Shown in pieces: positions 44,443-55,676 of a stretch of 64,000 nt of DNA; positions within the stretch are counted from its first letter, which is position 1, and every line of letters begins with the position of its first letter. A program made the position numbers and the translations under genes. The notes beneath the pieces were generated by a model, which saw only the letters and a list, made by a program, of their open reading frames with translations, had not been told where the DNA came from and did not search any database. Source of the DNA: Pristionchus mayeri (lineage: Eukaryota > Nematoda > Chromadorea > Rhabditida > Neodiplogasteridae). The stretch spans positions 41,026,661 to 41,090,660 of the forward strand of contig BTRK01000002.1 in assembly GCA_036245805.1 (NCBI GenBank), read 5' to 3'.

Positions 44443-47400
44443 TTATTCAATGTCAGATCCGCTATCGAATCCGTGGTAGTATTTCACTTTCTTGGCCGAG
44501 TGAGCCATCACTTGATCGATCAGATGACGCTCGTACTGAGGAAGAGAGTGGAAAATGGCTGGAAATTTTAAGATTTGCTTTTGTAATAGCATTTTTTTTT
44601 GTTATTATCCATGACGATTTATCAACAAATACGATTGTTTGTCGAAGCCCCAGCGTGTGCCCATTTTAATTACTCTCTCTTTACATTGGTATACATAGAC
44701 GGCATTGAACAGCCATGTATAACAGTACTGAGAAGACTTACGCTTCAGCTGATGAACGTTATCCTTGGTCAATTGCCCACTAGCAGAGAGAATCTGAAGA
44801 AGAGTAGTCGCGTGGTAGGCGTTGCGGAAGATCTGGGTGGTCTCGTCCAGGATCTGAAATTTACATTTGCAGCTATGAACTAATATGTGATCAGAATGCT
44901 ACAAAATATTCACTTACCGCTTGTCCTCTCGCAAGCGCGGTTTCCTTCTGAAAATAGTAGTTTTTAACTTGACTAAATTTAGAGTACATTTTCCCATATG
45001 TTTTCAGAAATTTAATTGTTACCACAGTGTGCTGCCACTTCTCCAGCCACTGGACATAGCGGGCTTCGATCTCCTTGTCGGATGGGTACTTGTCCAGTCC
45101 AGATTTCTGAATTTTAGATACATACATTTTTAATTTTATTTATTTCGGTCAAGCTCGAACCAGAATTAGTGTGTAACTTGAAGGAAATTAAGATATTAAT
45201 AATAAACCCATTATTACAATAAAATTTAGAGCTTACAAAGAATTCCACGATAGCCTCATGTGAGTAACCATCAAGCTTGAGCTTTCTGAACACCTGAACA
45301 ATGATGGCAAACAATGATGATTACAAACAAAAAAATGCGTAAAATCGACACAATTATCAAAAATTACCTCTCTCGACACGAATCTCTGAAACGCCTCGGC
45401 ATCCTCTTCCGAAGGAACTGTGGTGGTTACATCGGTGCCGGGGACCTGATGTTGTTAGCAATATCACAGTAACACCATGAACTGAGATAGCGCTTAATGG
45501 TGGGAGTAACGTGAAAGATTGGTGTTTCGGACATCATTCAATGGGGTCCCCCGATTGAGAAGGGCCATGGGAACACCATCCACTAATATATGGTGTGATG
45601 AATATTAGAAATATTTGATTTGAATTCATGACAGAATCTGGAAGTTCACCAGGGTGTGATTCCACTTCTTCTGCCACCTATCGAATCGGGCTTCTGATCC
45701 GGGAGGAGATGGATTTTGTGCCAGGCCTGCAGCCTAAATAATATTAATTATTGATATTTAATTAATTTAATATATTAAAGCTTAAATATTGAATTTCCTA
45801 AATTAAGGGCTCACAAAGAAGTCCAAGATGGCTTCGTCGGAGTATCCGACTGCCTTGAGCTTCATCGACATCTGTGTTTATGCATTTTGGGGTGTTTCAA
45901 AAACTAAGTTTTTTTTCGGAATGTTCGTTGAATGAGTGAATGTTACTAACAAATAGTACCTTTGAGAGAGGCAACCATCTTAAATTTCGTTGCATAATAT
46001 ATGTTCTATATTTACAGGAACAACACGAATGGGAAGTTGTGTCACAAAAATGGCCAAACTGAAATTCTTCCCTATGAAGAGACAGAAGCCATGTGACGAT
46101 GCCTAATTACTTCGTAGTTGTCAAGTAGCTCAAGCAACTTCGGGTATGAATCTGAATCCTGCTGCATTTTTACTACGAGACTCGAACATTTCAACATGTT
46201 TGGTATCAAACTCACACAAATAATTTAAAACTAATTTACATTTTCAAATTAATCCGATTGATTAGCACACAACCTAGAAAATTCTGAAAATGCCCTTTCC
46301 TCGACACAGATACAAATTACACGTGTTTTTTCCAGCGGCCATTACAGAAAGATGCAATTATACAGGTTCATCTGAAAGTATGGTAACGTATGGTAGCCAA
46401 CTTGGACAATAAACGCCTAAAATCACCTCGCTCGACAGGAATCTCTGGAACGCCTCAGTATCCTCTTCGGAGAGAGCTGCGGTGGTTGCGTCGGTGCTCG
46501 CGGCCTGATGATGACACTAATCATTACGAGAGATAACACACTAATTTCGAGCTCTATCCTGGGAGAAAGATGCAAGATTGGTGAGAATTTCTTACTCAAT
46601 TCAATGGGGAGCCACAGAAGCCCAGTATCGCCCCACCCACTAGTATGTGTAATTATTGGATGATTATTGGAATGATTTGATTTGATTTCATGACGAAATC
46701 TGAAAATTCACCAGGGTGTGATTCCACTTCTTCTGCCACTTATGTAATCGTTCTTCTGATCCGGGAGGAGATGGCGCCTGTGCCAGGCCAGCCGCCTGAA
46801 TCATATTAAGTATTCATTTAAAAAAAATAATGTTTTTAAAAACATATTTTAAAATGCTTAAATGCAGAGCTTACAAAGAAGTCCACGAGAGCCTCGTGCG
46901 AGTATCCATCATACTTGAGTTGTTTATAAATCTGAATAATGATGAGAAATAATAGATTATACTGGGACTTTATTGCAATACTATATTATTTTGAATTTGG
47001 GCAAACGTATGCAATAAAAAAAAGAGAAACAGTCTAACGAATTATAAACTTAATAAATACCAAGGAATAACAAATAACAAAAACAACCTCGCTCGACATG
47101 AATTTCTTGAACGCCTCGGCATCCACTTGAGGGCCGGCGACCTGATTTTTAAATATTTATTTTTGTAAATATATTTGTTTTTTTTTCTTCGATTGGCACA
47201 AAAGTAGCATCATTAAGTGACATCCCAAGATAACGCTTTCTCTGGAGAGAATAGACGTACGAGTGATGTTTAATTCTAGAAAGTCAAATTTGAAATTCTA
47301 TAAACTCTGGAAATTCACCCGAGTGTGCTCCCACTTCTTGATCCACTCTCCGAAGCGGGCATCGGTCTCATCATCAGAGGGAATTTTCATCAATCCAGCC

Positions 47401-49410
47401 TCCTGGATCATTTTAGTTATTTTTTTTAGATCGTTTGGAAAATCCAATACCTTCGAATTTGCGTAGGTGATGAACAAGTTTATGTAATCGGGAAAAAATT
47501 GAAATGTCTAAATTCAGAGCTTACAAAGAATTCTTGGATGGCCTCATTCGAGTATCCCATGTTGGTGAGCTTGATCAGCATCTGTGTATATTTATTTATT
47601 ATCGTTAATGGGCCATTTATGGTTGCAAAAAACTGAGGGGTCACTCTCTTCATTTCCCGAGCTCTCTCGACCGGTTGAGTTCGATAAATCAAGAGAGTGA
47701 CCCCTCAGATTTTGGCGACCATAAATGGCTCATAAAATAATTAACAGGACCGTCAGCGAACATGACGAATAAATTAAGGATTTTAAACCAACAATTCGTT
47801 TAAATAACCTCAATTCTGGCGAACATTTGATGCTGTTTCTCCTCAAATGCGGAGGGAGTCGCGGTAGTTGATTCTGTGTCGGCGTTCTAATGGGATGTAT
47901 TATTGATAATATTATTATTATATAATGACGATTGCGTATGAATCGGATAATGACTTATATGATCTGGAAGAAAACATTTTTAAAAGCTTGGGAGAAGGGA
48001 TTCTGGATTGGGATGATCATCGTGGTCAACTTCATTGATGTGGGTAATACCAAAGTTCAATGATATTACGCATTTATCTAGTGTGTGTGGGTGTGTGTGT
48101 GGGAGAGAAAGAAATAGAGTTAGCGAGATAGAAAAGGGGATCTAGAAATTTACCAGAGTGTGTTCCCACTTCTTCAGCCACTCTCCGTATCGGGCTTCCG
48201 TCCATTCATCAGATGGTTGTTTGTCAAGGCCAGCCTCCTGAAAGATTTGCACTGATCATTACAATCTTAGATCAATTATAAACTATGATCCTTGGTAAGG
48301 AGGATCTGTCTTAAAATGCGCCAATCGCAGAACATCGAAAAATAATGCACAACCTACAAAGAAATCTTCGATAGCCTCATCGGAGTAGCCCAAGCTCTTG
48401 AACCAGGTGATGATCTGAATTTGAATTTTCTTTAAGTTATAACGTCTCCAACTTTTGAATTTAAGGAGCACTTATAAAACAATTACGGCAAACATGCCTC
48501 GTCTCTGGTAAAGACGTGTCTTGCGGAAGTTTCCAGTGCGGAGGAAGCGGCGGTTGTTGCTTCGGTGTCGGTGACCTGTATTTTAGACACAAATATGATG
48601 TCATGCAATTAGAACTTTCTCAACGATTAAAAAACAATTTTAAAAATCGGCCTACCTTCGTCACCCACTTCTCTTGCCACTCATAGCCAGCTCGGGTCTT
48701 ATCTTCGGTAAATGGCGCCAGGTTGAGGCCAAGAGCCTGGAATTAATTTTATGCTAATGTAACATGTTTTTATCTAACATGTAATTTTGAGATTTTTAAG
48801 GAGTACTGCATGCAATTCAATTAACGATTACAAAATATTGATCTTCACTCACGAAGAACTCATCGATCGCCTCTTCCGGTAGTCCACCGGAGCGCATCGA
48901 TTCGCGGATCTGTAAAGAGCGGGATTTTGAAGGCATATTGTCACATTTTATTTTAAAACCAGCTAGATGTCACATTTTATTTTATAACCAGCTAGAAAAA
49001 AAAACCAATGTACCGTTTTGTGGGAGCACGGTCGGTACACAGCTAACAAAACACTACTCACCAGGGGCTCGTACTTAATCGCCGCTGCGTTGTACGCTGC
49101 CGTCTCATCGGGAGCTATCGGCTCGACGTTGATGGTGTCATCATCGACTGGGTTGGCACCCTGAAAAAGGCCTCTCCTAGTGGCACTGGACAACACTGGA
49201 AAGGAAGCGCATACCTCCAAAGTAGGAAGAGTGGTTGCCTCAGTATTACCCATGCCGGCGGAGGCAGTTGCGATGGGAGGGAATGTTGCATACTGGAAAT
49301 ATCAATTGTTTTTTACTCATAAAAAATATGTCAAACATGTTTTTTACCTGGAAATCGACCGGAGCCGCAAAGGCAGACGCCAATAGTATCGTCCCCAGAA
49401 TCAACTGCAT
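44443..49410 (-). CDS. Copy 12: intact 23-exon modular secreted protein, 568 aa
   Basis: Exons are 49410-49348, 49292-49215, 49160-49062, 48909-48853, 48736-48656, 48575-48498, 48414-48358, 48237-48154, 47886-47809, 47581-47525, 47402-47319, 47141-47088, 46931-46875, 46795-46712, 46504-46427, 45871-45815, 45733-45650, 45445-45368, 45293-45237, 45106-45023, 44947-44918, 44853-44742 and 44558-44443. Signal MQLILGTILLASAFAAP is followed by six repeats of a 19-codon exon (such as LKAVGYSDEAILDFF), a 27-28 codon exon (ending W.KKW.HT) and an 18-26 codon Thr/Glu-rich linker exon. Exons 1-21 are phase 0; only the last junction is phase 1. No stop or indel is seen. One donor is GC (exon 6). Helical repeats and secretion are predicted; the function is unknown. 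The b exon with its preceding EFF recalls the SXP/RAL-2 (DUF148) pattern, as a hypothesis only. Confidence 0.8.
47605..47732. repeat. Hairpin MITE (GGGCCATTTATGG ends)
   Basis: GGGCCATTTATGGTTGC and AGGGGTCACTCTC pair with GAGAGTGACCCCTCAG...CCATAAATGGC. It sits in an intron of copy 12, and a half copy lies near 36815-36890. Confidence 0.7.
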
Positions 49411-49442
49411 CTCGAATGATGGAGTTGATTCATCCCCTACGG

Positions 49443-49450
49443 TTTTATAG
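49443..49450 (-). promoter_or_regulatory. TATA box of copy 12
   Basis: CTATAAAA on the minus strand about 34 bases upstream of the ATG at 49410, with CATCATTCGAG-ATG at the start, as in copies 6, 8, 9 and 10. Confidence 0.5.
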
Positions 49451-49724
49451 GGAGAAAGAGAGGAATACCAATGACGATTTTCGAAAACAGAAATCTAATT
49501 CTGGCGTCTATCCTAACCATCTTCTCCATTGAATCAGCGCCGAATTTGCGGGAAGAGAAGGAAAAGGAGATTACGGCTCGTATAGTCGAGAGGGGAAATT
49601 GATTTATAGGTCAACGAATTTGGTAAATTAAAGGATAATCGATATGATAGTCAAATCTCATTCCATAGGCGAAAATTTTACATTCTAGAGTGAATTCATT
49701 CCATTTGATAGCGCACTCAGATGG

Positions 49725-49935
49725 TGAGAGTGTTTTGAGGCGCCGCTCGTCATGCAAGGATCCTGAGTTCAACGCTGTGCCTGGGCAGACCAAGTCATCC
49801 ATCCCCCCTGGGTCGGTATATGTAACTTCGGTAAGAGTAACTTTCTAGAAGCACCTTGCACAGCCCCCCCTGCATAGTCATAACCGTAGTCAGTCGGCTT
49901 TTGATGACTGTAAAATCACTGTACCTTTACCTTTT
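49725..49935. repeat. SINE-like dispersed repeat, second copy
   Basis: Shares GCCTGGGCAGACCA, AGTCAGTCGGCTT and CTGTACCTTTACCTTT with the inverse of 14408-14640. It contains ATCCTGAGTTCAACGC, a degraded polymerase III B-box-like stretch. Confidence 0.45.
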
Positions 49936-50670
49936 TCATTTGCCACTGGTGCCAATTTGTCGAAGAAGGTATACACAGAAGGGATGGTGTTTATCAATGC
50001 GATGAGCATAATTTTATAGCTGACATCTATGTGAACTCAAATTATGATGTTCGTGACTTTCAAAAATATGCATACTTGTTCACACATGTATAGATGCGGA
50101 TGGACCAAACAAAATTAATTCCGAAATTGTATAATTATGTACATGTTGTATAATTATGCACAGTTTAAGTTGACAGCATTTCATTGAACGACCTTGCTAT
50201 CTAGCAACTTCTGACATGGCATATATAATGCGTGTAGTAGTTGATACATTTCAATGTTCTCTCGCAGACCAGGCATAACTTTTATTTTAGTATCATACAA
50301 AAGAATCGTGTACATTATTTCTGTTGATATCAGGATCGTGCATATGTTTCCAGTAAGATTTCATGAATGCCTTTATCGGAATATTTGCAAATGAATATGA
50401 ATCAATTCTGCTTTTCATATCCGAATTCGAGGGTAGCGACGATCCTTAAGAAGACCAGGTCAATCTATAACCTTGAAAATCAATCGTAAGACCAGGTCGA
50501 GTCAGCAAAGCAAAATGTAAATTTAAATTTTTACACGGAAAATTCCTCAGTGCTACTCGGAAATTTCGGAAAAAGTTAAGTTGTAATCATTCATCCGCAG
50601 CTAAACACAACAATCGAAACGTGGTCATTCCCTTCCACTGATCCCTTCCCATCCCCCTCCTCGACTTCTG

Positions 50671-50816
50671 GGCTCTGTTTTCGAATCGGGGTCCCAAAAA
50701 ATTATCGGGGTCCTTTTGGAACCCCGATAATAATCAGGGTCCCATGACGGTCTGAAGGACCCGATCTTTTTCAGGGACTCCTATTTGCAGATGTGACCCG
50801 ATTCAAAAACAGAGCC
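50671..50816. repeat. Hairpin MITE (GGCTCTGTTTT ends)
   Basis: GGCTCTGTTTTCGAATCGGG and CCCGATTCAAAAACAGAGCC are inverted, with inner ATCGGGGTCC/GGACCCGAT pairing. Flanks GACTTCTG / GACTTTTG resemble an 8-bp target duplication. Confidence 0.7.
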
Positions 50817-51598
50817 GACTTTTGCACTCTCTCATTTTTTTTTCGAAAATCTTTTCAGACGGATTTTTTCGGACATGAGTGAGGTTGACTTACGACGTAT
50901 TTCATGTTCTCGATCGAATGTATCAGTGGAGGTTATTTTTTTAGTTCAGTAATGATGTGTTTATCATCTCATGTAAAATGCAATTCGCTTACATTAGTAG
51001 TGGCTTGCACTGGGATGCTTTTGGGTCATATGACGAAGGATCTTCTTTAAGTGTCCCAACGTTATCTGAAATAGCCTGATAATGTAATTGTTTATTTTTG
51101 CGTTGGCCTGTTGTGTAGGCAAAATATTTTAAATCTATAACCTTGAAAATCAATCGTACACTTATTATTTCAAGTGCATTCACCTTTCTCGGGGTATACT
51201 TCAGGTGCCACTCGATAGCAGCACTCTTTCCCTCTGCTGTGAGAGGGTGGTAGTAACCGTTGGCCTGGAATCATTTCTAATATACACCAGTTCGTCTACG
51301 GTTCGAGCAAGAGCCGGCGCAACTTCTCAATCGCACTGTAATACTTTTATGTGGTGTAATTCAAGGTGCTCAAAATAAAGAAATTTTACTGAATGCACTT
51401 ACAATGTACTCCTCGATCGCGTGCTCAGGGAATCCCCCGAGGTTGAACACAGTACGAAGCTCGTCCTCAGAAGGGGTGGGCACCTGAAAGGATATCCTTC
51501 ACTTAGCTTTTAAAAAACGTAAATTGGCTACTTACGGTAAATATGAACATTTATTGCTTTTCTAAATTTTCAATAGTTAGTATTACTATTTACAACTA

Positions 51599-52838
51599 TT
51601 GGGGTGTCCGGAAAGTTCGTATAATGCTTCGGAAAAAAGTCAGTTCGCGATCAAATGCAGTGATTGCGCAATCTGTTTGTCAACAATGTATTGCATCATT
51701 CTGACGTTGAGTAGTGAGAGGATTTAATCAGTCTCCTAGTTGCTACATTGATTCTTGTGATGGACTCCCATCTCTACCTCCGAGCAGTTTTACTTCATTA
51801 CTACCGTCTTGGCCGATCCGTGAAGGAGGCCCACTCTGCCCTGGCCCAGTCGGAAGGAGCTGACGCCCCCTCCATACCCTTCTGCTATAAGTGGTTCTCC
51901 CGCTTCAAGAAAGGGGAGTTTGGTCTCGATGATCAACCCCGCTCTGGACTCCCTCCCTCCCTCGATCAGCCTCTCGTTCTCCGCACACTGAAGCGCAATC
52001 CCATGGCCAGTCTGCGTGAGTTGAAGAAGGATACTGGTACTCCCAGATCAACGGTGTCCGATATCCTCCATCGATCTGGGAAGAAGCCGAAACTCCCACA
52101 AGTGATTCCCCATGACCTCTCCCCCGAACAGCTGAAAAATTGTGTTCAAGTCTGTCGGGAATTACTCCATCGTAGATCCAATCTTTGATGGGTCAATTCC
52201 ATCATCGCTACAGATGAGAAGTGGATCACGTACGATAACCCTGTGAGGAGACTGCAATGGGTGGATGCAGATGAGAAGCCCACGCCCGTCCCGAAGAAGG
52301 AAGAGCACGGAAAGAAGGAACTCCTCTGCTTCTTCTTCTCAGTGCTCGGTCCCATCTACTGGGAGATCCTCGCCCCTGGCACCAGCATCAATGCCGACCT
52401 CTTCTCTGAACAACTGGAAGATGTCGCGATCAGAGTCCCTCCCAGACTCCTGAACCAGGGCAAAATTCTTCTTCTGATTGACAATGCTCGCCCACATCGA
52501 GCGAAGATGACCCAGAAGAAAATGGACGAGCTGAAGATCGAGAGGATTCCCAATCCACCGTATTCCCCGGATCTCTCCCCATGCGACTGCCACTGCTTCC
52601 GCTCTCTCTGACTTCTGCAAAGGAAAGAAGTTCAAGAATCGAGATGAAGTTGTGAGGGCTTTCGTAAACTGGACGGTCTCGAAGAAACCCGCATTCTGGA
52701 AGAGAGGAATCGAGACCCTGCCCAATCGCTGGAGGGAGGTAGTGAGAAAGAAGGGGGCATACATTGGTCACTGAGAATTGTAAAGCATTGAATAAAAAAT
52801 AAAAACAAAAAATTATACGAACTTTCCGGACACCCCAA
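51599..52838 (+). mobile_element. Mariner element, copy II (1240 bp)
   Basis: Same length and terminal repeats as 27139-28378, differing at only a handful of positions. TA flanks it at 51597-51598 and 52839-52840. The transposase start is at 51760; the TGA at 52186-52188 and the frame break after CHCFRSL (near 52609) are shared with copy I. The additional TAG of copy I is Lys here. It is inserted in copy 13, at the TA of a 5' splice site. Confidence 0.9.
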
Positions 52839-53105
52839 TACCTTCGACACCCATTTCTGCGACCACTCAAAGTTGGCGCGGATCTTGTCGTCGTTGAATG
52901 GCAGCAGGTTGAAGCCAAGAGCCTAAAGTGATTTTAGTGATTTCACTTTTGTTTAAGTGTTTTTACTTACAAAAATACTCATCAATCGCCTCTTCCGGCA
53001 TTCCTTTGGCAAGAAAAGCGAGACGCATCTGTGAAGGAGCTTATAGCACATTTTTGGGCGACACATCTAAACACTTACTAAACGGTATCGAGTTGACAAT
53101 GGTAG

Positions 53106-53182
53106 ACACTAGTTTGGATGTGAACTAAGAGGTACAACAAAGGCGGCATGACGTCATCATTCTCATCCGACCTAGTGCCAAT
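53106..53182. repeat. Short MITE (TGACGTCA family)
   Basis: Ends ACACTAGTTTGGATG and CATCCGACCTAGTGCC are inverted; the right arm keeps AAAGGCGGCATGACGTCATCATTCTC. It lies in an intron of copy 13. Confidence 0.65.
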
Positions 53183-53514
53183 GTGGGTATGCAACTGCTC
53201 ACCATGGGTTCTCCCTGACGCGCCGCCTCGTTGAAAAATTCCTCGGGGATCTCGCGATCATCGGGATCTTCCTGAATGGGTTTTGTTTTTTTCAATGATC
53301 GAAGTGGTATATGCCATGCATTTACTAAAAACGAAATAACAACTGTAAGTTTCGAAAATACATAAAAACGGTTCATGTTATCTGTTAACTCAACCGGATA
53401 ATGAGAGGGCGAGAGAGCGGAATCGCATACTGAAGCATGTACTGATTCTCACGAAAGATGAGGTAATGCGTTTTCGATAAAATATGAATTAATAACCGTT
53501 GGTGTGTGTGGACA

Positions 53515-55676
53515 ATGATCGATTGTGTGGTATTAAGGTCAGAATGCGAAAAAAAACAACCGTAGTGCATATTTAATCACAGTTCTACATTTCTCAGGGC
53601 GGCCTGGATATATGCGTGTCGCTGTACGCTGACAAAATGCGCTTCTATCGACTGCAAGAATTTGACCGGAATGTGGTGGCGATCGACTTTCAGGTTTGCA
53701 CTTCATAAAATAATATTACAAATGTTTAAAAAAATGATGCCCATTATCTAAGCTATTTCCTGCTAAAATGAAGAGTATTGTATGGGGTGGAGGGAGATCC
53801 AGCATTCCCAAGAGTTTAGGGGAAATCACACTGGAAATGATCTTAATATTTAGTGTTTTACCATTTCCTTCTTTTAAATATTTGTGAATCGGATATTTCA
53901 GTGTCACATGTTGCGCTTTGCTGTGCGCAATCTGCAGGATGAGACCATCACCAAGGTTGGCACTTTTGTTGTTGTTGTTGTTTTTAGCACTGGTATAGCA
54001 ACCTTGAATACTTAGGACAAACGCATTTAAAATGAAATGCAGATGACGAATCTTCTCTCGACAAGAATCACCAAAGCATACTTCTCTCTCCGCGATTCGA
54101 AGTGCCCGAAGGTAGTCGCCACTAGGCTTAACTTCGCAAGAAATGGCCCTTTTCACTATGCTGACACTGTTTATAAGAATGATTTCAGAAAAATTAGAGT
54201 TCGTAATTCGGGTCGCCGTCTCTTCATTTCCCACACTCTCTCGACCGGTCGAGCGGCGAGAGAGTGTGAGAAATGAAGAGACGGTGACCCGAATTACGAA
54301 CTCTAAGAATAATGAGAGGGATGATTCTTGAAATCATTATCAGAGTCATTATGATCTGAGAGAATTGCTCTCTCATCTGTCAGAACGTCGAAATATTAGA
54401 AAAAAAACAAAAAAAAACACAGATATTCCCCATATTGTTTAGGAAGATCTTGCCATCATTACTGCTCTTCTCGGCTCCTCAACTATCGATTTCCTCGCTG
54501 CCCACGTCAAGGATGTGAACGACGATTTCAAGTAAGTTTCGGAATGAAATCCAATCTTTTTGCGTTTTTTATCGGTTCTAGCTTTCTTGAAAAGTTCAAC
54601 ACGAATTTATGAGTAATATCACACATGCACTACGCACAACGTTTATGTAAAATACTAATAATATGTTTAAATTATATTTATTTTTATTAAAATTGCAATA
54701 GGAGGATCGCCATGCCCCTCTTCGCGGGCTCAGTCAAGAAGTGTCGTATCCAAGCTAAATTCGCCCGTCTGTCGCGTCCTCGTGAGTTTTGCTTTCATTA
54801 AATGGACTATTCGGTTATTCTTGCCATCTGGGTTGCGCAAAATTTTTTTACGCTCTCTTCATGCTGCATACTCTCTCGCAATGTCTGACCGACGAGAGAG
54901 TATGCGGAATGAAGAGACCGTAAACTTTGCACAACCCAGCTTGCCATGACTTGATAGAACTGCTTGAAATCGTCCGTGTAGCCAATGTTAGAACAAGATG
55001 AGCATTTTTTCACTTAACTTTACCAGTAACTTTCATTTGCATTTTGTTTGTTTAATCGCTAACAGATAAAAACTGTTTACTGGTTGTGTGTTTGTTTCTA
55101 TATATGCAGTTTTTATCCCATTCCAGTCCAATTCGTGCAGTCTCTCGATCGCGCCTGTCCCCTGGGAGTCACGCTACTTCGCGACGATGCGCGAGGTGTT
55201 GTCAGTTGTTTTCGCAATCAATAACTTCCCACCATTTACATTTTTTTTATCGAAAAATGCCTGATATCAAGCACATCAATAGCATCAATCTTTATCTCGT
55301 ATATCCCTAATAGAGTTCGTAATTCGGGCCTTCGTCTCTTCAATTTCCACACTCTCGAGTGACAAGAGAGTATGTAAAATGAAGAGACCGTGGTATCGTT
55401 TCTCGACCTCTAATCCCTATGCCCTCCCATGCCCGCACATCACATGTCTGCATCTGATGAAGCACCTATGTGATGTACGATAAATACAATCTTTCAGGTC
55501 CCGCCTTCGGCCTTTCGAATTCCGAATGGAATCGATTTCTCACTGAGAAACAAGACAGCGGCTGCTTCGTCAAATGCAATGGTCGAGCTCTGAACTCGCT
55601 CTACATTGAGATTCCTGCCAAAACGAAGAGTGTCGCATGGGAGTCGGACAGACACCCAATGTTCCCGAGAGTTTAG
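53515..55676 (+). CDS. Unknown conserved-looking protein, at least 211 aa
   Basis: Seven exons join without a break: 53598-53693, 53902-53955, 54043-54111, 54443-54531, 54702-54781, 55127-55195 and 55498-55676 (TAG). A possible first exon is ATG at 53515-53529 (MIDCV), whose phase fits but is weakly supported. Readable segments include YADKMRFYRLQEFDRNVV, IITALLGSSTIDFLAAHV, VQSLDRACPLGVTLLRDDAR and LSNSEWNRFLTEKQDSGC. There is no signal peptide or membrane segment, so a cytosolic protein is likely. I do not recognise the family. A decayed copy of its last exon and 3' flank lies in its own first intron (53752-53870), and two hairpin MITEs and one MITE relic occupy its introns. Confidence 0.6.
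53752..53870 (+). pseudogene. Relic of the last exon of the neighbouring gene
   Basis: TTTCCTGCTAAAATGAAGAG and TTCCCAAGAGTTTAG with the following AAATCACA...GTGTTT mirror 55613-55720 (ATTCCTGCCAAAACGAAGAG, TTCCCGAGAGTTTAG). It lacks an open frame. Confidence 0.65.
54197..54306. repeat. Hairpin MITE (GAGTTCG type), near perfect
   Basis: AGAGTTCGTAATTCGGGTC and GACCCGAATTACGAACTCT are inverted with long inner pairing through CGTCTCTTCATTTC and CACTCTCTCGACCGG. Confidence 0.85.
54828..54939. repeat. Hairpin MITE (CTGGGTTGCGC ends)
   Basis: CTGGGTTGCGCAAAATT and GTTTGCACAACCCAG are inverted; CTTGCCAT flanks both ends (54820-54827, 54940-54947), an exact 8-bp duplication. Confidence 0.85.
55312..55413. 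repeat. Hairpin MITE (GAGTTCG type), diverged
   Basis: AGAGTTCGTAATTCGGGCC and the mutated inverse ...CGTTTCTCGACCTCT; TCCCTA is present on both sides. Confidence 0.65.

Larger units (their letters stand above)
49411..50993. other. Intergenic with SINE-like repeat and a small MITE
   Basis: Holds the copy 12 promoter, the SINE-like repeat at 49725-49935 and the hairpin at 50671-50816. No gene is supported in the rest. Confidence 0.5.
50994..53376 (-). pseudogene. Copy 13 of modular secreted family (short, probably damaged)
   Basis: Exons are 53376-53203, 53028-52971, 52922-52842, 51483-51403, 51264-51184 and 51065-50994. The first exon does not resemble the usual signal exon but starts with a hydrophobic stretch (LTVVISFLVNAW) and ends EFFNEAARQGEPM. 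The second exon is 58 bases, one more than its paralogues, in a run of five T, and would shift the frame. Exons 3-5 (for example WSQKWVSK, GGFPEHAIEEYI) are clean and resemble copy 10. The last exon reaches TAA early. A mariner (51599-52838) is inserted in the donor of exon 3. A base-calling error in the T run would make the gene readable. Confidence 0.55.

Noticed and set aside
53716..54234. 172-codon open frame on the minus strand
   Set aside because: It runs antisense across exons of the plus-strand gene at 53598-55676 and across repeats, and has no motif or splice support.
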